Assembly: GCF_000008545.1 (NCBI RefSeq)
Contig: NC_000853.1
Location: forward strand, 820,465 to 884,464
Length of the DNA stretch: 64,000 bases
Direction of reading: 5' to 3'
Source of the DNA: Thermotoga maritima MSB8
GTDB taxonomy: Bacteria > Thermotogota > Thermotogae > Thermotogales > Thermotogaceae
The notes under the pieces were generated by a model. The model was not told where the DNA came from. It made no database searches and saw only the letters and a program-made list of their open reading frames with translations. The position numbers and the translations under genes are program-made. Shown here piece after piece: positions 1-9,600 of the stretch (its first letter is position 1; the number at the start of each line of letters is the position of its first letter).

Positions 1-222
1 CTCCAGCTCGAGAAAAGCGATGTAACTCGTTATGTAGATCGAAGGCTGGGCGTTCTCTGTGAGTTTCAATGTTTCTTCGTCACCGTTCATGATCTCCGTG
101 ATATCAAAGCCCAGTACCTTTTTCGATCTTTCGAATATTTCTTTCGAAGACTCGTAAACGGAAAAATCCTTCGCCATTCCAGAGTACTGCGATCCCTGTC
201 CGGGAAAGACAAACGCTCTCAC
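1..222 (-). CDS. fabD: Malonyl-CoA:ACP transacylase, N-terminal part (cut by window edge)
   Basis: The 74 visible codons begin at a GTG (222-220) and read into the FabD N-terminus, with the oxyanion-loop motif FPGQGSQ at residues 6-12. The rest, including the GHSxGE nucleophile, lies outside the window, so this entry is partial by position and not a broken gene. FabD loads malonyl groups onto acyl carrier protein for fatty-acid elongation. It is the last visible gene of the minus-strand fabF-fabZ-fabK-bioY-fabD operon. Its GTG overlaps the bioY stop codon by 4 nt (GTGA), which suggests translational coupling. Confidence 0.9.
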   Translation of the reverse strand, partial: MRAFVFPGQGSQYSGMAKDFSVYESSKEIFERSKKVLGFDITEIMNGDEETLKLTENAQPSIYITSYIAFLELE

Positions 223-728
223 CGTTCCACCTCCAGTTTCTTGAGCCTCAGCGCTATCAGAGCAGCAACGACCAGTTTTATCAGATCGAACCAGACGAAG
301 GGAACGAATCCCACGGAAATTGCCTTCCTGATATCGTGAACGTAGAAGTTCAATACAAAGACACCGAGCGCATAGATGATGCCGAGTCCTGCTACCCCGG
401 AAGCGAGATACCAGGCGAAACTTTCCTTCTTTTCAGCCAGAAGGCCGATCACGAACGCTCCGAGGATGAATCCGAAGAGGTACCCACCAGTTGGTCCCAC
501 AAGGACCTGCGCACCACCCTTGAAATTCGCAAAGACGGGAAGTCCCATGGCTCCAAGCAGAACGTACGTTGCAACTGCAAGAGTTCCGTATTTCTTTCCC
601 AGAACGTACGCTGAAAGAAAGACAAAGAACACCTGAAGGGTAAAGGGAACAGGCCCCAGAGGGATCGAGATCCATGCCCCCACCACGATGAGAGCTGTGA
701 AAATCCCTGCCTTTATGAGCTGCCTCAC
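219..728 (-). CDS. bioY: BioY-family biotin transporter S component
   Basis: A 169-aa very hydrophobic protein with about six membrane segments. It carries the BioY hallmark near residues 70-85, GGAQVLVGPTGGYLFG, which lies in the substrate-binding region of the family. BioY is the substrate-capture subunit of an energy-coupling factor (ECF) biotin importer. No ECF A/T genes are beside it, so it probably uses the shared ECF module typical of Thermotogae and Firmicutes (inference). Its place inside a fatty-acid operon makes sense because acetyl-CoA carboxylase needs biotin. It overlaps fabK upstream and fabD downstream by 4 nt each. Confidence 0.9.
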   Translation of the reverse strand: MRQLIKAGIFTALIVVGAWISIPLGPVPFTLQVFFVFLSAYVLGKKYGTLAVATYVLLGAMGLPVFANFKGGAQVLVGPTGGYLFGFILGAFVIGLLAEKKESFAWYLASGVAGLGIIYALGVFVLNFYVHDIRKAISVGFVPFVWFDLIKLVVAALIALRLKKLEVER

Positions 729-1669
729 TCTTCGATGTACCCCCTCAGCTTCTCCACCGTTTCTTTGAACTCCTTCAGGATATCCTCTATGATCTGCTTC
801 ACCGGTTTTATCTCATCGATCAAGCCGGCGCTCTGTCCCACCATGAAGGATCCTCTCTCCAGATCGCCTTCAACGACCGCTCTTCTGAGACTTCCCACCA
901 GCATTTCTTCAGCCTGCATGGGGTTTTCAAACTCCATCTCCTGGATCTTCCTTGCAAAGGGAGTTCTGAGAACGCGCGCGGGGTGTCCAAGTTTGGCTCC
1001 CGTCACAACGGTGTCTCTTATGGAAGCCTTGACGATCTTTTCTTTGTAAACCGGGTGCACGTCGCTTTCCACACTCGCCACAAACCTGGTTCCCATCTGA
1101 ACGGCTTCCGCTCCGAGTGCGAAGGCGGCTGCCATACCTCTTCCGTCGGCGATGCCTCCCGCTGCGATCACGGGGATGTTCACACTCCTGGAGACTTTGT
1201 TGACGAGAACGAAGGTTGTGACTTCACCTATGTGTCCACCGGACTCCATCCCTTCCGCTATCACCGCATCCGCTCCCGCTCTTTCCACCATCCTTGCCAG
1301 AGAGTCGGAGGCGACAACGGGTATCACCTTTGTTCCGTTTTCCTTGAGTTCCCTTATGTACTTCGTTGGGTTTCCCGCACCGAACGTGACGACGGGTACT
1401 TTCTCTTCTATGCACACCTTGACGAGATCGTCCGCCCACGGAGAGACAAGGATTATGTTTACACCGAAGGGTTTGTCCGTCTTCTGTCTGAGTTCGGAGA
1501 TCGCTTTTCTCAGGTCGTCCGGCTTCATGGCTCCGGATCCGATGATTCCAAGTCCTCCCGCCTCCGATACCGCTGCTGCGAGGGTGGGAGTTCCCGCCCA
1601 GGCCATTCCACCCATGAGGATTGGATGCTCTATTTCCAGAAGATCTGTCACTCTTGTTCTCACGGTCAT
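725..1669 (-). CDS. fabK: Enoyl-ACP reductase II (FabK), FMN-dependent
   Basis: 314-aa TIM-barrel flavoprotein of the nitronate monooxygenase/FabK family. The N-terminus has PILMGGMAWAGTP, followed by GGLGIIGSGAM (residues about 37-47), the typical FMN-phosphate and nicotinamide-side loops. A second glycine-rich block, IAAGGIADGRG, lies near residue 170. FabK reduces trans-2-enoyl-ACP in the last step of each elongation cycle and replaces FabI here. Placement between fabZ and bioY in a fab operon favours FabK over a nitronate monooxygenase. ATGA overlaps join it to both neighbours. Confidence 0.92.
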   Translation of the reverse strand: MTVRTRVTDLLEIEHPILMGGMAWAGTPTLAAAVSEAGGLGIIGSGAMKPDDLRKAISELRQKTDKPFGVNIILVSPWADDLVKVCIEEKVPVVTFGAGNPTKYIRELKENGTKVIPVVASDSLARMVERAGADAVIAEGMESGGHIGEVTTFVLVNKVSRSVNIPVIAAGGIADGRGMAAAFALGAEAVQMGTRFVASVESDVHPVYKEKIVKASIRDTVVTGAKLGHPARVLRTPFARKIQEMEFENPMQAEEMLVGSLRRAVVEGDLERGSFMVGQSAGLIDEIKPVKQIIEDILKEFKETVEKLRGYIEE

Positions 1670-2079
1670 TTCTTTTTCACCCCCAGCAAAAGCCTGGCTT
1701 TCGCCACGATTTTGTCATCGACCTTTGCAACTCCTTCCACCTGAACCGTGCCGAGTTTTTCACCGAGCTTTCTCACTTCGTAGATCAGCCTGTCACCCGG
1801 ACGTACCTCCTTCTTGAAACGCGCTTCGTCTATTCCGAGAAACAGAGGAATTCCTTCCACACTCTTCAAAAGGAGAATTCCAGCGGTCTGAGCAAGGCCC
1901 TCTACGATGAGAACACCCGGGTATATCGGATACTCCGGGAAATGTCCCTGGAAGACGGGATCAGAAATGCTGATGTTTTTGAAGGCGACGATCCTGTCTT
2001 CTGATTCTTCTATCACACCGTCAACTAGGAGAAATGGATACCTGTGCGGAAGGATCGACTTCACGTAATCTATGTTCAT
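1666..2079 (-). CDS. fabZ: 3-hydroxyacyl-ACP dehydratase FabZ
   Basis: 137-aa hot-dog-fold protein of normal FabZ length. The N-terminus shows ILPHRYPFLLVD. The catalytic histidine is in GHFPEYPIYPG (residues about 45-55), and the catalytic acid is the Glu of LIVEGLAQ a few residues on. FabZ dehydrates 3-hydroxyacyl-ACP to trans-2-enoyl-ACP, the substrate of the FabK encoded just downstream. Its start overlaps the fabF stop codon and its stop overlaps the fabK start, each by 4 nt. Confidence 0.95.
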   Translation of the reverse strand: MNIDYVKSILPHRYPFLLVDGVIEESEDRIVAFKNISISDPVFQGHFPEYPIYPGVLIVEGLAQTAGILLLKSVEGIPLFLGIDEARFKKEVRPGDRLIYEVRKLGEKLGTVQVEGVAKVDDKIVAKARLLLGVKKK

Positions 2080-3314
2080 GATTCATACCTCCCCACCACG
2101 ATGGACACGTTGTGCCCGCCGAAACCAAAGGAGTTCTTTATGAAGTTTTTGATCTCCATCTGAACGGGTTCTTTACCGACAAGGCCGGTTCCTTTCGCTT
2201 CGTCGATCGGATTGTCAAGGTTCGGCATGCCGTGGACGAAAGAGTTCTGCATCTGAAGGATGGCAAGAACGAGTTCGGAAGCACCGGCGGCACCAAGGAG
2301 ATGTCCTATAAGGGCTTTCGAAGAGTTTATGGCGACGTTCTTTACGTGTTCTCCAAGGACTTTCTTTATCGCTTTGAGTTCCGCTTCATCACCTGCTGGT
2401 GTGCTTGTGGCGTGACAGCTCACGTAGTCGATGTCTTCGACAGCCAGACTGGATTCTTTCAGGGCGAGTTTCATGGCTTCTGCTGCCCCTCTGCCCTCTG
2501 GATCTGGAGCACTGAAGTGGTACGCGTCGTCCGTCATACCCACTCCCTTGATCTCCGCGAGAATTTTCGCTCCTCTCGATTTTGCCACTTCCTCGGCTTC
2601 GAGTATGAGAACCGCACCGCCTTCACCCATCACAAAGCCGTCTCTGTCTTTATCGAACGGACGAGAAGCACGCTTTGGATCGTCGTTCCTCCTTGAGAGT
2701 GCTCTCATGTTGGCAAACCCGGTGATGGGAAGTGGAGCAATCGTTGCCTCGGTTCCCCCGACGACTGCCACATCCGCGTATCCGTGTCTTATGAGGAGAG
2801 CACCGAGAGCTACCGCGTGGAGGGATGAAGCACAGGCGCTTACAGAAGAGAAGTTCGGTCCTTTCAGTCCGTATTCCATTGCAACGACACCGGAAGCCAT
2901 ATCGATGAGGATCATCGGAATCAGGAACGGACTGACTCTGCTTGGACCCTGACTCAGGAATTTGTTGTTCTCGCTGTCGAGCGTCAGAAATCCTCCCATG
3001 CCGGATCCTATGATGGTGGCTGTCCTGTCGGCGTACGGTTCGAAGTTTATACCGGCGTCTTCCACAGCTTCTTTCGCGCTGACCAGAGCGAAGTGAACGA
3101 AACGGTCTGTTCTCCTGACCAGTTTCGGATTTATGTACTCCTCCGGTTTGAAATCTCTCACCTCTGCGGCGATCTGGACGGGAAGGTTAGAAGCATCAAA
3201 AGAAGATATTCGATCTATCGTTACTTTAGTTTCTCTAAGTCCTTCTAAATTTCTCTCTTTTCCAACACCAAAGGGACTCACGATACCCATACCCGTGATA
3301 ACTACCCGCTTCAA
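2076..3314 (-). CDS. fabF: 3-oxoacyl-ACP synthase II (FabF)
   Basis: 412-aa condensing enzyme. The Cys-His-His triad is visible: Cys in VSACASSLHA, His in CHATSTPAGD and His in IGHLLGAAG. It extends acyl chains by condensing acyl-enzyme with malonyl-ACP. I start it at TTG 3314-3312, giving LKRVVITGMG. A strong Shine-Dalgarno AGGAGGTGG (complement of 3319-3327) sits five bases upstream. A longer reading from 3332 would translate that Shine-Dalgarno as SGGG, so I reject it. First gene of the fab operon. Confidence 0.95.
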   Translation of the reverse strand: MKRVVITGMGIVSPFGVGKERNLEGLRETKVTIDRISSFDASNLPVQIAAEVRDFKPEEYINPKLVRRTDRFVHFALVSAKEAVEDAGINFEPYADRTATIIGSGMGGFLTLDSENNKFLSQGPSRVSPFLIPMILIDMASGVVAMEYGLKGPNFSSVSACASSLHAVALGALLIRHGYADVAVVGGTEATIAPLPITGFANMRALSRRNDDPKRASRPFDKDRDGFVMGEGGAVLILEAEEVAKSRGAKILAEIKGVGMTDDAYHFSAPDPEGRGAAEAMKLALKESSLAVEDIDYVSCHATSTPAGDEAELKAIKKVLGEHVKNVAINSSKALIGHLLGAAGASELVLAILQMQNSFVHGMPNLDNPIDEAKGTGLVGKEPVQMEIKNFIKNSFGFGGHNVSIVVGRYES

Positions 3315-3325
3315 AATACCACCTC

Positions 3326-3354
3326 CTGACAAAAAAATCTGGCATGATTATACC
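3326..3354 (+). promoter_or_regulatory. Weak candidate promoter for pyrG
   Basis: On the plus strand CTGACA (3326-3331) and TATACC (3349-3354) are 17 nt apart. They overlap the fab promoter on the other strand and would leave a leader of about 95 nt before pyrG. The match is modest. An alternative start closer to the gene cannot be excluded. Confidence 0.25.
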
Positions 3355-3376
3355 ATAATCTCACATTGGGTTACAA
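3347..3376 (-). promoter_or_regulatory. Promoter of the fab operon
   Basis: On the minus strand a -35 TTGTAA (3376-3371) and a perfect -10 TATAAT (3352-3347) are separated by 18 nt. The -10 is preceded by TGG, an extended -10 element. Transcription would start near 3340 and give a short leader before the fabF Shine-Dalgarno. I did not find a convincing FapR/FabT-type operator. Confidence 0.75.
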
Positions 3377-3455
3377 TCCCGATGTTCTCTCATGTTAAGG
3401 AAATGAGAAATTTACTCTCCAGGTGATAACATATTGAGGAGAAGGAGGGAATAGG

Positions 3456-5030
3456 ATGAAGAAATACGTGATCGTGACGGGAGGAGTCCTCAGCGGTATT
3501 GGGAAGGGAATATTCTCGGCTTCCTTAGCGAGGTTGATGAAAGAACACGGTGTCGATGTGAACGTGTTGAAAATCGATCCTTATCTCAACGTGGACGCTG
3601 GTACCATGAATCCCAACCAGCACGGAGAAGTCTTCGTCACCGAGGATGGCTACGAGGCGGATCTGGACCTCGGTCACTACGAGAGATTCCTTGGAAGAGA
3701 CATGACGAGGCAGAACAACATGACAGCGGGGCAGGTGTACCTTCGTGTCATAGAGAAGGAAAGACAGGGAAAATACCTTGGGAACACCGTCCAGATCGTA
3801 CCGCATCTCACTGAGGAGATAAAAGACAGAATAAGGGCGCTCGAGGCGGAACTCCTCGTGGTCGAGATAGGAGGTACCGTTGGAGACATCGAAGGGGAAG
3901 TCTTTCTGGAGGCTGTGAGAGAACTCCAGATGGAAGAAGGAAAGGAAAACTTCCTTTTCGCTCACGTCACGTACGTTCCTTACCTTCGGACGACCAACGA
4001 GTTCAAGACGAAACCCACTCAACAATCCGTTCAGCTTTTGAGAAGGATAGGAATCACACCGGATATGGTCATCGTGAGGAGCGAGTTTCCCCTCGATGTC
4101 CCCAGTATGAACAAGGTGGCTCTTTTCTCCGGTGTTCCACGCGATTTTGTGATAAACCTGCCCGATACGAAGAACGTGTATGAAGTTCCAGAAATACTGA
4201 GAGATATGGGTTTGCACGAGAAGATTGCTTCCAAGTTGAACGTTGAGCTGAAAAAATCCACGTTCAACTGGTCCTATCCCAAAGCTTTCAAACCCTACAG
4301 GATAGCGCTCGTTGGAAAATATCTTGGAACGGACGACGCGTACAAAAGCATCATAGAGTCGGTCTTTTTGACAGGAATAGAAAAGCCCACCGTGGTGGAC
4401 AGTCAGATGCTCGAAGACATGAACGACGAAGAAGTAAAGAAAGTGCTCGACGAATACGATGCCCTCATCATACCCGGTGGATTCGGAAGAAGAGGTGTAG
4501 AAGGCAAGATAAAAGCCATAAAGTACGCACGTGAGAACAAGAAGCCCATACTTGGAATATGTCTCGGTATGCAGCTCATGGTCATAGAGTTCGCACGCAA
4601 CGTGTTCGGCTACAAAGAGGCCAATTCCACCGAGTTCGATCCGAACACACCTTATCCTGTTGTGGATCTCATGGAGGAGCAGAAGAGAATATTGAAGCTC
4701 GGTGGTACGATGAGGCTTGGAGCTCAAAAGGTGAAAATTTTTCCAAAAACGAAACTCTACGAAGTTTACGGTGGAGTTGAGGAAGTCTACGAAAGGCACA
4801 GGCACAGATACGAAGCCAACGAAGAAGCGTTTCCGGAGCTGTTCAAAAAACCTGGAGAAGAAGGGTACAAGCTCGTCGTGTCCGCGAAATCCGACTTCAT
4901 AGAGGCCGTTGAGCTTGAAGATCATCCTTTCTTTGTTGGTGTTCAGTTTCATCCCGAGTACAAGAGCAAAGTGGGAGCACCGCACCCGATTTTTGTCTAT
5001 TTGAGAAAAGTCCTGGAGGGATCACAATGA
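3456..5030 (+). CDS. pyrG: CTP synthase
   Basis: 524-aa two-domain enzyme that makes CTP from UTP, ATP and glutamine. The N-terminal synthetase P-loop reads GGVLSGIGKGI (residues 9-19), a mild variant of the usual GGVVSSLGKGI. The C-terminal class I glutamine amidotransferase has the nucleophile Cys in GICLGMQLMV and the His-Glu pair in FHPEYKS. The ATG is preceded by AAGGAGGGA. The last four bases overlap the start of the next gene (ATGA). It reads divergently from the fab operon. Confidence 0.97.
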   Translation: MKKYVIVTGGVLSGIGKGIFSASLARLMKEHGVDVNVLKIDPYLNVDAGTMNPNQHGEVFVTEDGYEADLDLGHYERFLGRDMTRQNNMTAGQVYLRVIEKERQGKYLGNTVQIVPHLTEEIKDRIRALEAELLVVEIGGTVGDIEGEVFLEAVRELQMEEGKENFLFAHVTYVPYLRTTNEFKTKPTQQSVQLLRRIGITPDMVIVRSEFPLDVPSMNKVALFSGVPRDFVINLPDTKNVYEVPEILRDMGLHEKIASKLNVELKKSTFNWSYPKAFKPYRIALVGKYLGTDDAYKSIIESVFLTGIEKPTVVDSQMLEDMNDEEVKKVLDEYDALIIPGGFGRRGVEGKIKAIKYARENKKPILGICLGMQLMVIEFARNVFGYKEANSTEFDPNTPYPVVDLMEEQKRILKLGGTMRLGAQKVKIFPKTKLYEVYGGVEEVYERHRHRYEANEEAFPELFKKPGEEGYKLVVSAKSDFIEAVELEDHPFFVGVQFHPEYKSKVGAPHPIFVYLRKVLEGSQ

Positions 5031-5728
5031 TAGACATGCACCTTCACTCCACGTTCTCCTACGATGGAAAGGCGGAAATAGACGACATAATCTCTCAGGT
5101 GCAGAAGCTCGGTATCGAACATTTCTGTATCACGGATCACTACGAATACGAAAACGGGGAACTCGTTCACGATTTCAACGTTGAAGAGTACTTTCTCACC
5201 ATGGAGAAATACGATCTTCCGAAGGGAGCGGAGATCAGCTGGGATGGTGTGGGAGAGGCGGTTTTTCCCGATGGTTTCGACTACCTTCTTCTTGGGATAC
5301 ATCGGTACGATGAGAACCTTCCACCGGATGAGCTCGCAAGAGACTATCTGGAGCGAACGCTCTTTGTGATGGAAAGGGTGAAATTCCACACACTTGCACA
5401 CCTGGACTATCCGGCAAGATACGCGAAGGCAGATTTCAAAGCGAACAGAGATTTGATAGAAAAGATTCTGGTGTTCCTCGTGAAAAACGAAAAGGCCCTT
5501 GAAATCAACACTGCTGGTCTCTTCAAGCACGGGAAACCCAATCCGGACTACTGGATAGTGGAGATGTATTACGATCTCGGTGGGAGAGTCGTGACGATTG
5601 GTTCGGACGCACACGAATCGCAACATATAGGTCGAGGAATAGAAGAAGTCATGAGAGAACTCAAAAAGTTTAATTTCGAGTACCTCGCTGTCGATGGGAA
5701 GAAACTCGTTACCGTGAAACTGAGGTGA
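5027..5728 (+). CDS. PHP-domain phosphoesterase (histidinol-phosphatase-like)
   Basis: 233-aa PHP-domain protein. Metal ligands are visible at the start (MHLHSTFSYDG), in CITDH near residue 38, and in GSDAHESQHIG near residue 190. The family hydrolyses phosphate esters with a tri-metal centre; HisJ-type histidinol-phosphate phosphatase is the closest named relative. The neighbours (CTP synthase, polyprenyl-phosphate sugar transferase) are not histidine genes, so the substrate is unproven. It is coupled to pyrG by an ATGA overlap. Confidence 0.8.
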   Translation: MIDMHLHSTFSYDGKAEIDDIISQVQKLGIEHFCITDHYEYENGELVHDFNVEEYFLTMEKYDLPKGAEISWDGVGEAVFPDGFDYLLLGIHRYDENLPPDELARDYLERTLFVMERVKFHTLAHLDYPARYAKADFKANRDLIEKILVFLVKNEKALEINTAGLFKHGKPNPDYWIVEMYYDLGGRVVTIGSDAHESQHIGRGIEEVMRELKKFNFEYLAVDGKKLVTVKLR

Positions 5729-5732
5729 AGGA

Positions 5733-6656
5733 ATGGCTTTTCTTTTGAGTTTTCTTTTGAGTCTGTTCGGTGTCTGGTTCTTCGGAAGAGTTGCGAAAAG
5801 ACTGAACATCGTGGACAGGCCGGATGGTGTTCTGAAGCCCCACGGGAGAGAAACACCTTACCTGGGTGGGCTGGGAATATTTGTGGGGGTCCTTCCGTTC
5901 TTGTGGAACGACACGGTGGTTCTCCTTTCGGCATCGATCGCTCTTGCTCTGGGATTGATGGATGATCTGTTCTCTCTTTCTCCTTTTTTAAGGTTGATCG
6001 CAGAATTTGGCATTTCGCTTCTGCTCGTGTGGAGATTCATCGGCCTCGACAATTTACTGGTTTCCACTTTCTGGTTGTTCTTTGTTGTCGTTCTCATAAA
6101 TTCCGTGAACATGATGGACGGTATGGATGGGCTCTGTGGAAGTCTTGTGGCTCTGTCGGCGCTCTCCTATTTCTTTCTGGTTAGAGGCGTGTTCTTCGAA
6201 AACCTCTCTCTCTCCCTTCTCGGTGCATCTCTTGGCTATCTTGTTTTCAATTTTCCACCCGCGAGGATCTTCATGGGCGATGCGGGAAGTTATCTGATGG
6301 CTGTTTTGCTATCCGCGATCGTTCTTTCCCAGAATCGATTTGCCTCTTTCGATACATTCCTCACGATGATTTTTCCTCTCTGGATCTTCTTTTTGGATTT
6401 TCTGGCGAGTGTTCTGAGGAGGTACAGGAACAAAAAATCGATCTTCAGAGGAGACAGGAATCACATGTACGACAAGCTCTCTCGAAGATTCGGGGTGAAA
6501 AGAGCTCTCTTCATCATGATAGCAACGCACGCTGTGTTCTGTGGGTTCAGCTTTGGAGCTCTGGGAAATATCGTGATGAGTGTGGTGACGTTTGTTTTAG
6601 CCGTTGTGTTTTCTTTTGTTCTCATCAAAGGCCTCGGGCTTCTTCATTACGATTGA
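5733..6656 (+). CDS. GT4 polyprenyl-phosphate sugar-1-phosphate transferase (WecA/MraY type)
   Basis: 307-aa multi-pass membrane protein of glycosyltransferase family 4. Signature blocks are ALGLMDDLF (the Mg-binding DD), NSVNMMDGMDGLCG, RIFMGDAGSYL and the C-terminal loop RGDRNHMYDKL. The histidine loop and length are closer to WecA/TagO than to MraY. Enzymes of this family start lipid-linked glycans by moving a sugar-1-phosphate from a UDP-sugar to undecaprenyl phosphate. The next gene is an O-antigen ligase/polymerase-like protein, so the pair fits an envelope polysaccharide pathway. Start ATG follows AGGTGAAGGA. Confidence 0.87.
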   Translation: MAFLLSFLLSLFGVWFFGRVAKRLNIVDRPDGVLKPHGRETPYLGGLGIFVGVLPFLWNDTVVLLSASIALALGLMDDLFSLSPFLRLIAEFGISLLLVWRFIGLDNLLVSTFWLFFVVVLINSVNMMDGMDGLCGSLVALSALSYFFLVRGVFFENLSLSLLGASLGYLVFNFPPARIFMGDAGSYLMAVLLSAIVLSQNRFASFDTFLTMIFPLWIFFLDFLASVLRRYRNKKSIFRGDRNHMYDKLSRRFGVKRALFIMIATHAVFCGFSFGALGNIVMSVVTFVLAVVFSFVLIKGLGLLHYD

Positions 6657-6672
6657 GCGGGAGGGAAAACTT

Positions 6673-9600
6673 ATGGAGATTCTGTTTTACGTCATGTACG
6701 TCGTAGTTGCCCTTTTCTCGTCCAGGAAACTCACGTACGAGTTCAGCGTTCCAAAGTACGCTCTGATCACGGTGTTTCTGAGTGTCATGTTCTCCATGGT
6801 CCTGATGAAGATTCTCAGGAAGGAAAAACTGGAAATCAGATTCAACATGGCCCACGTGGCTTTTTTTGCCTTCGCTATCTCGGCTCTTTTATCCACGATA
6901 AATGTCTATCGCGATAATCCTGTCTATTTCAGATATTCTTTTGACATAGCGATCTACGTTCTTCTCATGTTCTTCACATCGATCTTCATCTCGAACTTCT
7001 TCGTCACAAAAGAAAGAATAAAAAGATTTCTCACGGTCAGTGTGGCTCTTGCGGGATTCATAGCTTTCGACGCGCTTTTGAACTTCTACGGCGGTGTCGA
7101 TGTTTTTCTTGGAAGTGTGGGGAGTCCCTTTTCGAGGGCAACCGTGAAGGCGACCATAGGAAACGTGAACTTCGTCTCGAACTTTCTCTCCCTGAACCTT
7201 CCGCTCGCTATCTATCTCATAGCGTCAGCCGATTTCAAAAGAAAAGAAGCGTCTGTGATCAAAGTGATAGCCTCAGTTTCTGCGCTTCTCATGGTTTCGG
7301 GAATACTGGTGTCTCAGACGAGATCGCTGTACGTTGCGAACATCATCTCCCTCTGTATTTTCGTAGCGTTCTACATGATCTTCAGAAAAAAGAAGGTTTC
7401 GGAAGAGACAGACAGAGAAGTTCTGAACATGAGTAAAACTCTCATGACTTTCGTTCTGATCGCTTCGATCGTCCTCGTTGTTCTCTACAATCTTCCCACT
7501 CCTCTGAACGGTTACGGAATGGTATCTCCCGCAGGAAGAATTCAGGCGGTTGCCGAGGTGAGTTCCTGGCACGAGAGGCTTCTGTCCTGGTTCTCATCGA
7601 TATACCAGTGGAGAACACACAAGATTCTCGGTACCGGAATCGGAACGTATCAGATTCTCACGATAAACTACATGGGAGATGTTATAGAAGACCACCCGAT
7701 TCTGATGTACGGCTGGAACAACTTCAAGAGAACGCACAACGATTACCTTCAGGTTCTTGGAGAAATGGGAATTGTCGGATTTGCTTCTGTTGTTTTTCTC
7801 GCTCTGTCACTTGGGATACTGTTCTTCAAAATAATTCGAAGAATCGCAGTGCGGGACGATCTTTTGCTCTTTCTGGCGCTTGCCAGTTCTTTCATCACGT
7901 TCATGATGCACAGCGCGTTCAGCTTTCCGGCGCATCTACTTCCAAACGGTTTTCTTGTGATGACCGTCGCTTCCATAGCGGTTGGTGGGTACTTCTACGG
8001 CGGAAAGAAAGCGGAGATTCAACGAAAGAAGGCCGTTGTGTTTGGAACGATCGTTCTTCTAGTTGGTGTCGTTTCCGCTTACTTGAAATGGAACTACTTC
8101 ATTTCTGAAGTTTATTTCAAATGGGGAAATTCTGCCTATCTTTCTATAAGGAAAGTGGAAGAAGACATGGCCAAACTGGACAACTACGAACAGCAGGTAA
8201 AGACGGCCATGGAAGAGCTGAGCTCTCTGAGTGGACGGTACAGTTACCTGAAACCCGACGAATTCAAGAAGTTTGTCGAAAGTCAGAACCTTCCTGTGAA
8301 GCCTTCTAACCTGGAGATAGAAAGACTGAGGCTCGAGACCATTCAAAAAGAAAGCCAGAAATTGCAAAACGCTCTTCAGCAGATAGCATCTTATAGGAAT
8401 CAACTCACGAATCAAAAGATAGAACTCTACAGGAAAGCGAAAGAGTACTTCTTGAAATCCGTTCAAGTGAACAAAGCATATGGAAGATCTTATTTCTACC
8501 TTGCATCGCTTGCAACAAGCGAGTACCGAATCGACGAATTGAAAGCGAAGCTGAAGACAAAAGAGGATTACAATGCGTTTTTTGAACAGAACTTTGATGA
8601 GTATCAAAAGGTGATCTTTCCGGATGTGAAGAAGACTGATCTGACGTTTCTTGAGAACGCGAGTCTTTCCACGATCAACGATCTGGGAGAGGACAATCTC
8701 ATCACCGCTCAGGTCCTCCTCGATTCCGTTTCTCTGTACCTTTCCTCTCTGAAGTCCTTCAACGAGAGAAACACATACAGAGGCCTTGCAACAAGGTATG
8801 TAGGGCTTCATCAGATCATGAAGATTTTGTTCTCGAAAGCCCAGGACGATCTGACACAGAAAGCCTTCGCTGAGTTGGCATCAAAGTATTTCGATAGTTT
8901 CACGAATTACGCGAAGCTCACGGTGAAGATTCTTCCGGGTGCGTGGAACAGATTTCCCGACTGGAAACACTACGATCTCAGGAAAGCGGTTGCGGGGCAG
9001 GATATCTACAGATATTTCGCTACGAAAGCTGCGGAAGCTCAACCACTCACCGTTCAGAAGAACAGAGAGTTTCTATTCCACCTTGCTAAAAGAGAAATCT
9101 GGGCAGTTGAAAGCATGAACAAAGCGGGTGTCTGGGGAGTTCCAGATGGTGTTCTCGATTTTCTGCATGCGATGCCTTTCGAATACGTCTCTTCAAACAA
9201 TCGTCAGGAGGCCTTGTTCGCATCCGAAGACGTCCTGAAGATTTACAATGAGAGCTACAGAAACGCAAAAGAATCCATATCGATGTACGAAAGTAGAGCA
9301 GAAAAGACATTTGAAAGCGTTCTGGAGGAACTGAAGGAATACCTCGAAAGTAATCTGGGAAAAGAGTACGCGAATCAATTCGAAAAACTCTTCAAGGATC
9401 TTTTTGAAAGCTTCAAGAATCTGAACTGGCTGTCCATCAACGTTCAGGAAATGAACAAATTCATATCAGAGAAGAACTACACGTACAAGTTGAATCCGTG
9501 GGCAGAACTTCTCGTAGAAAGGATGAAAAACTTCGAAAACTATATGAAGCAAAGAAATGTTGAAGCTTCCAGAATCAGCGAAGTGCTTTCCAGGATCTAC

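Noticed and set aside
983-1744. 253-codon plus-strand frame opposite fabK
   Set aside because: Antisense shadow; fabK motifs on the other strand are clear.
3525-4985. 486-codon open frame on the minus strand opposite pyrG
   Set aside because: It is the antisense shadow of pyrG; its product is unlike any protein family and it has no Shine-Dalgarno. Long antisense frames are common in this codon usage.
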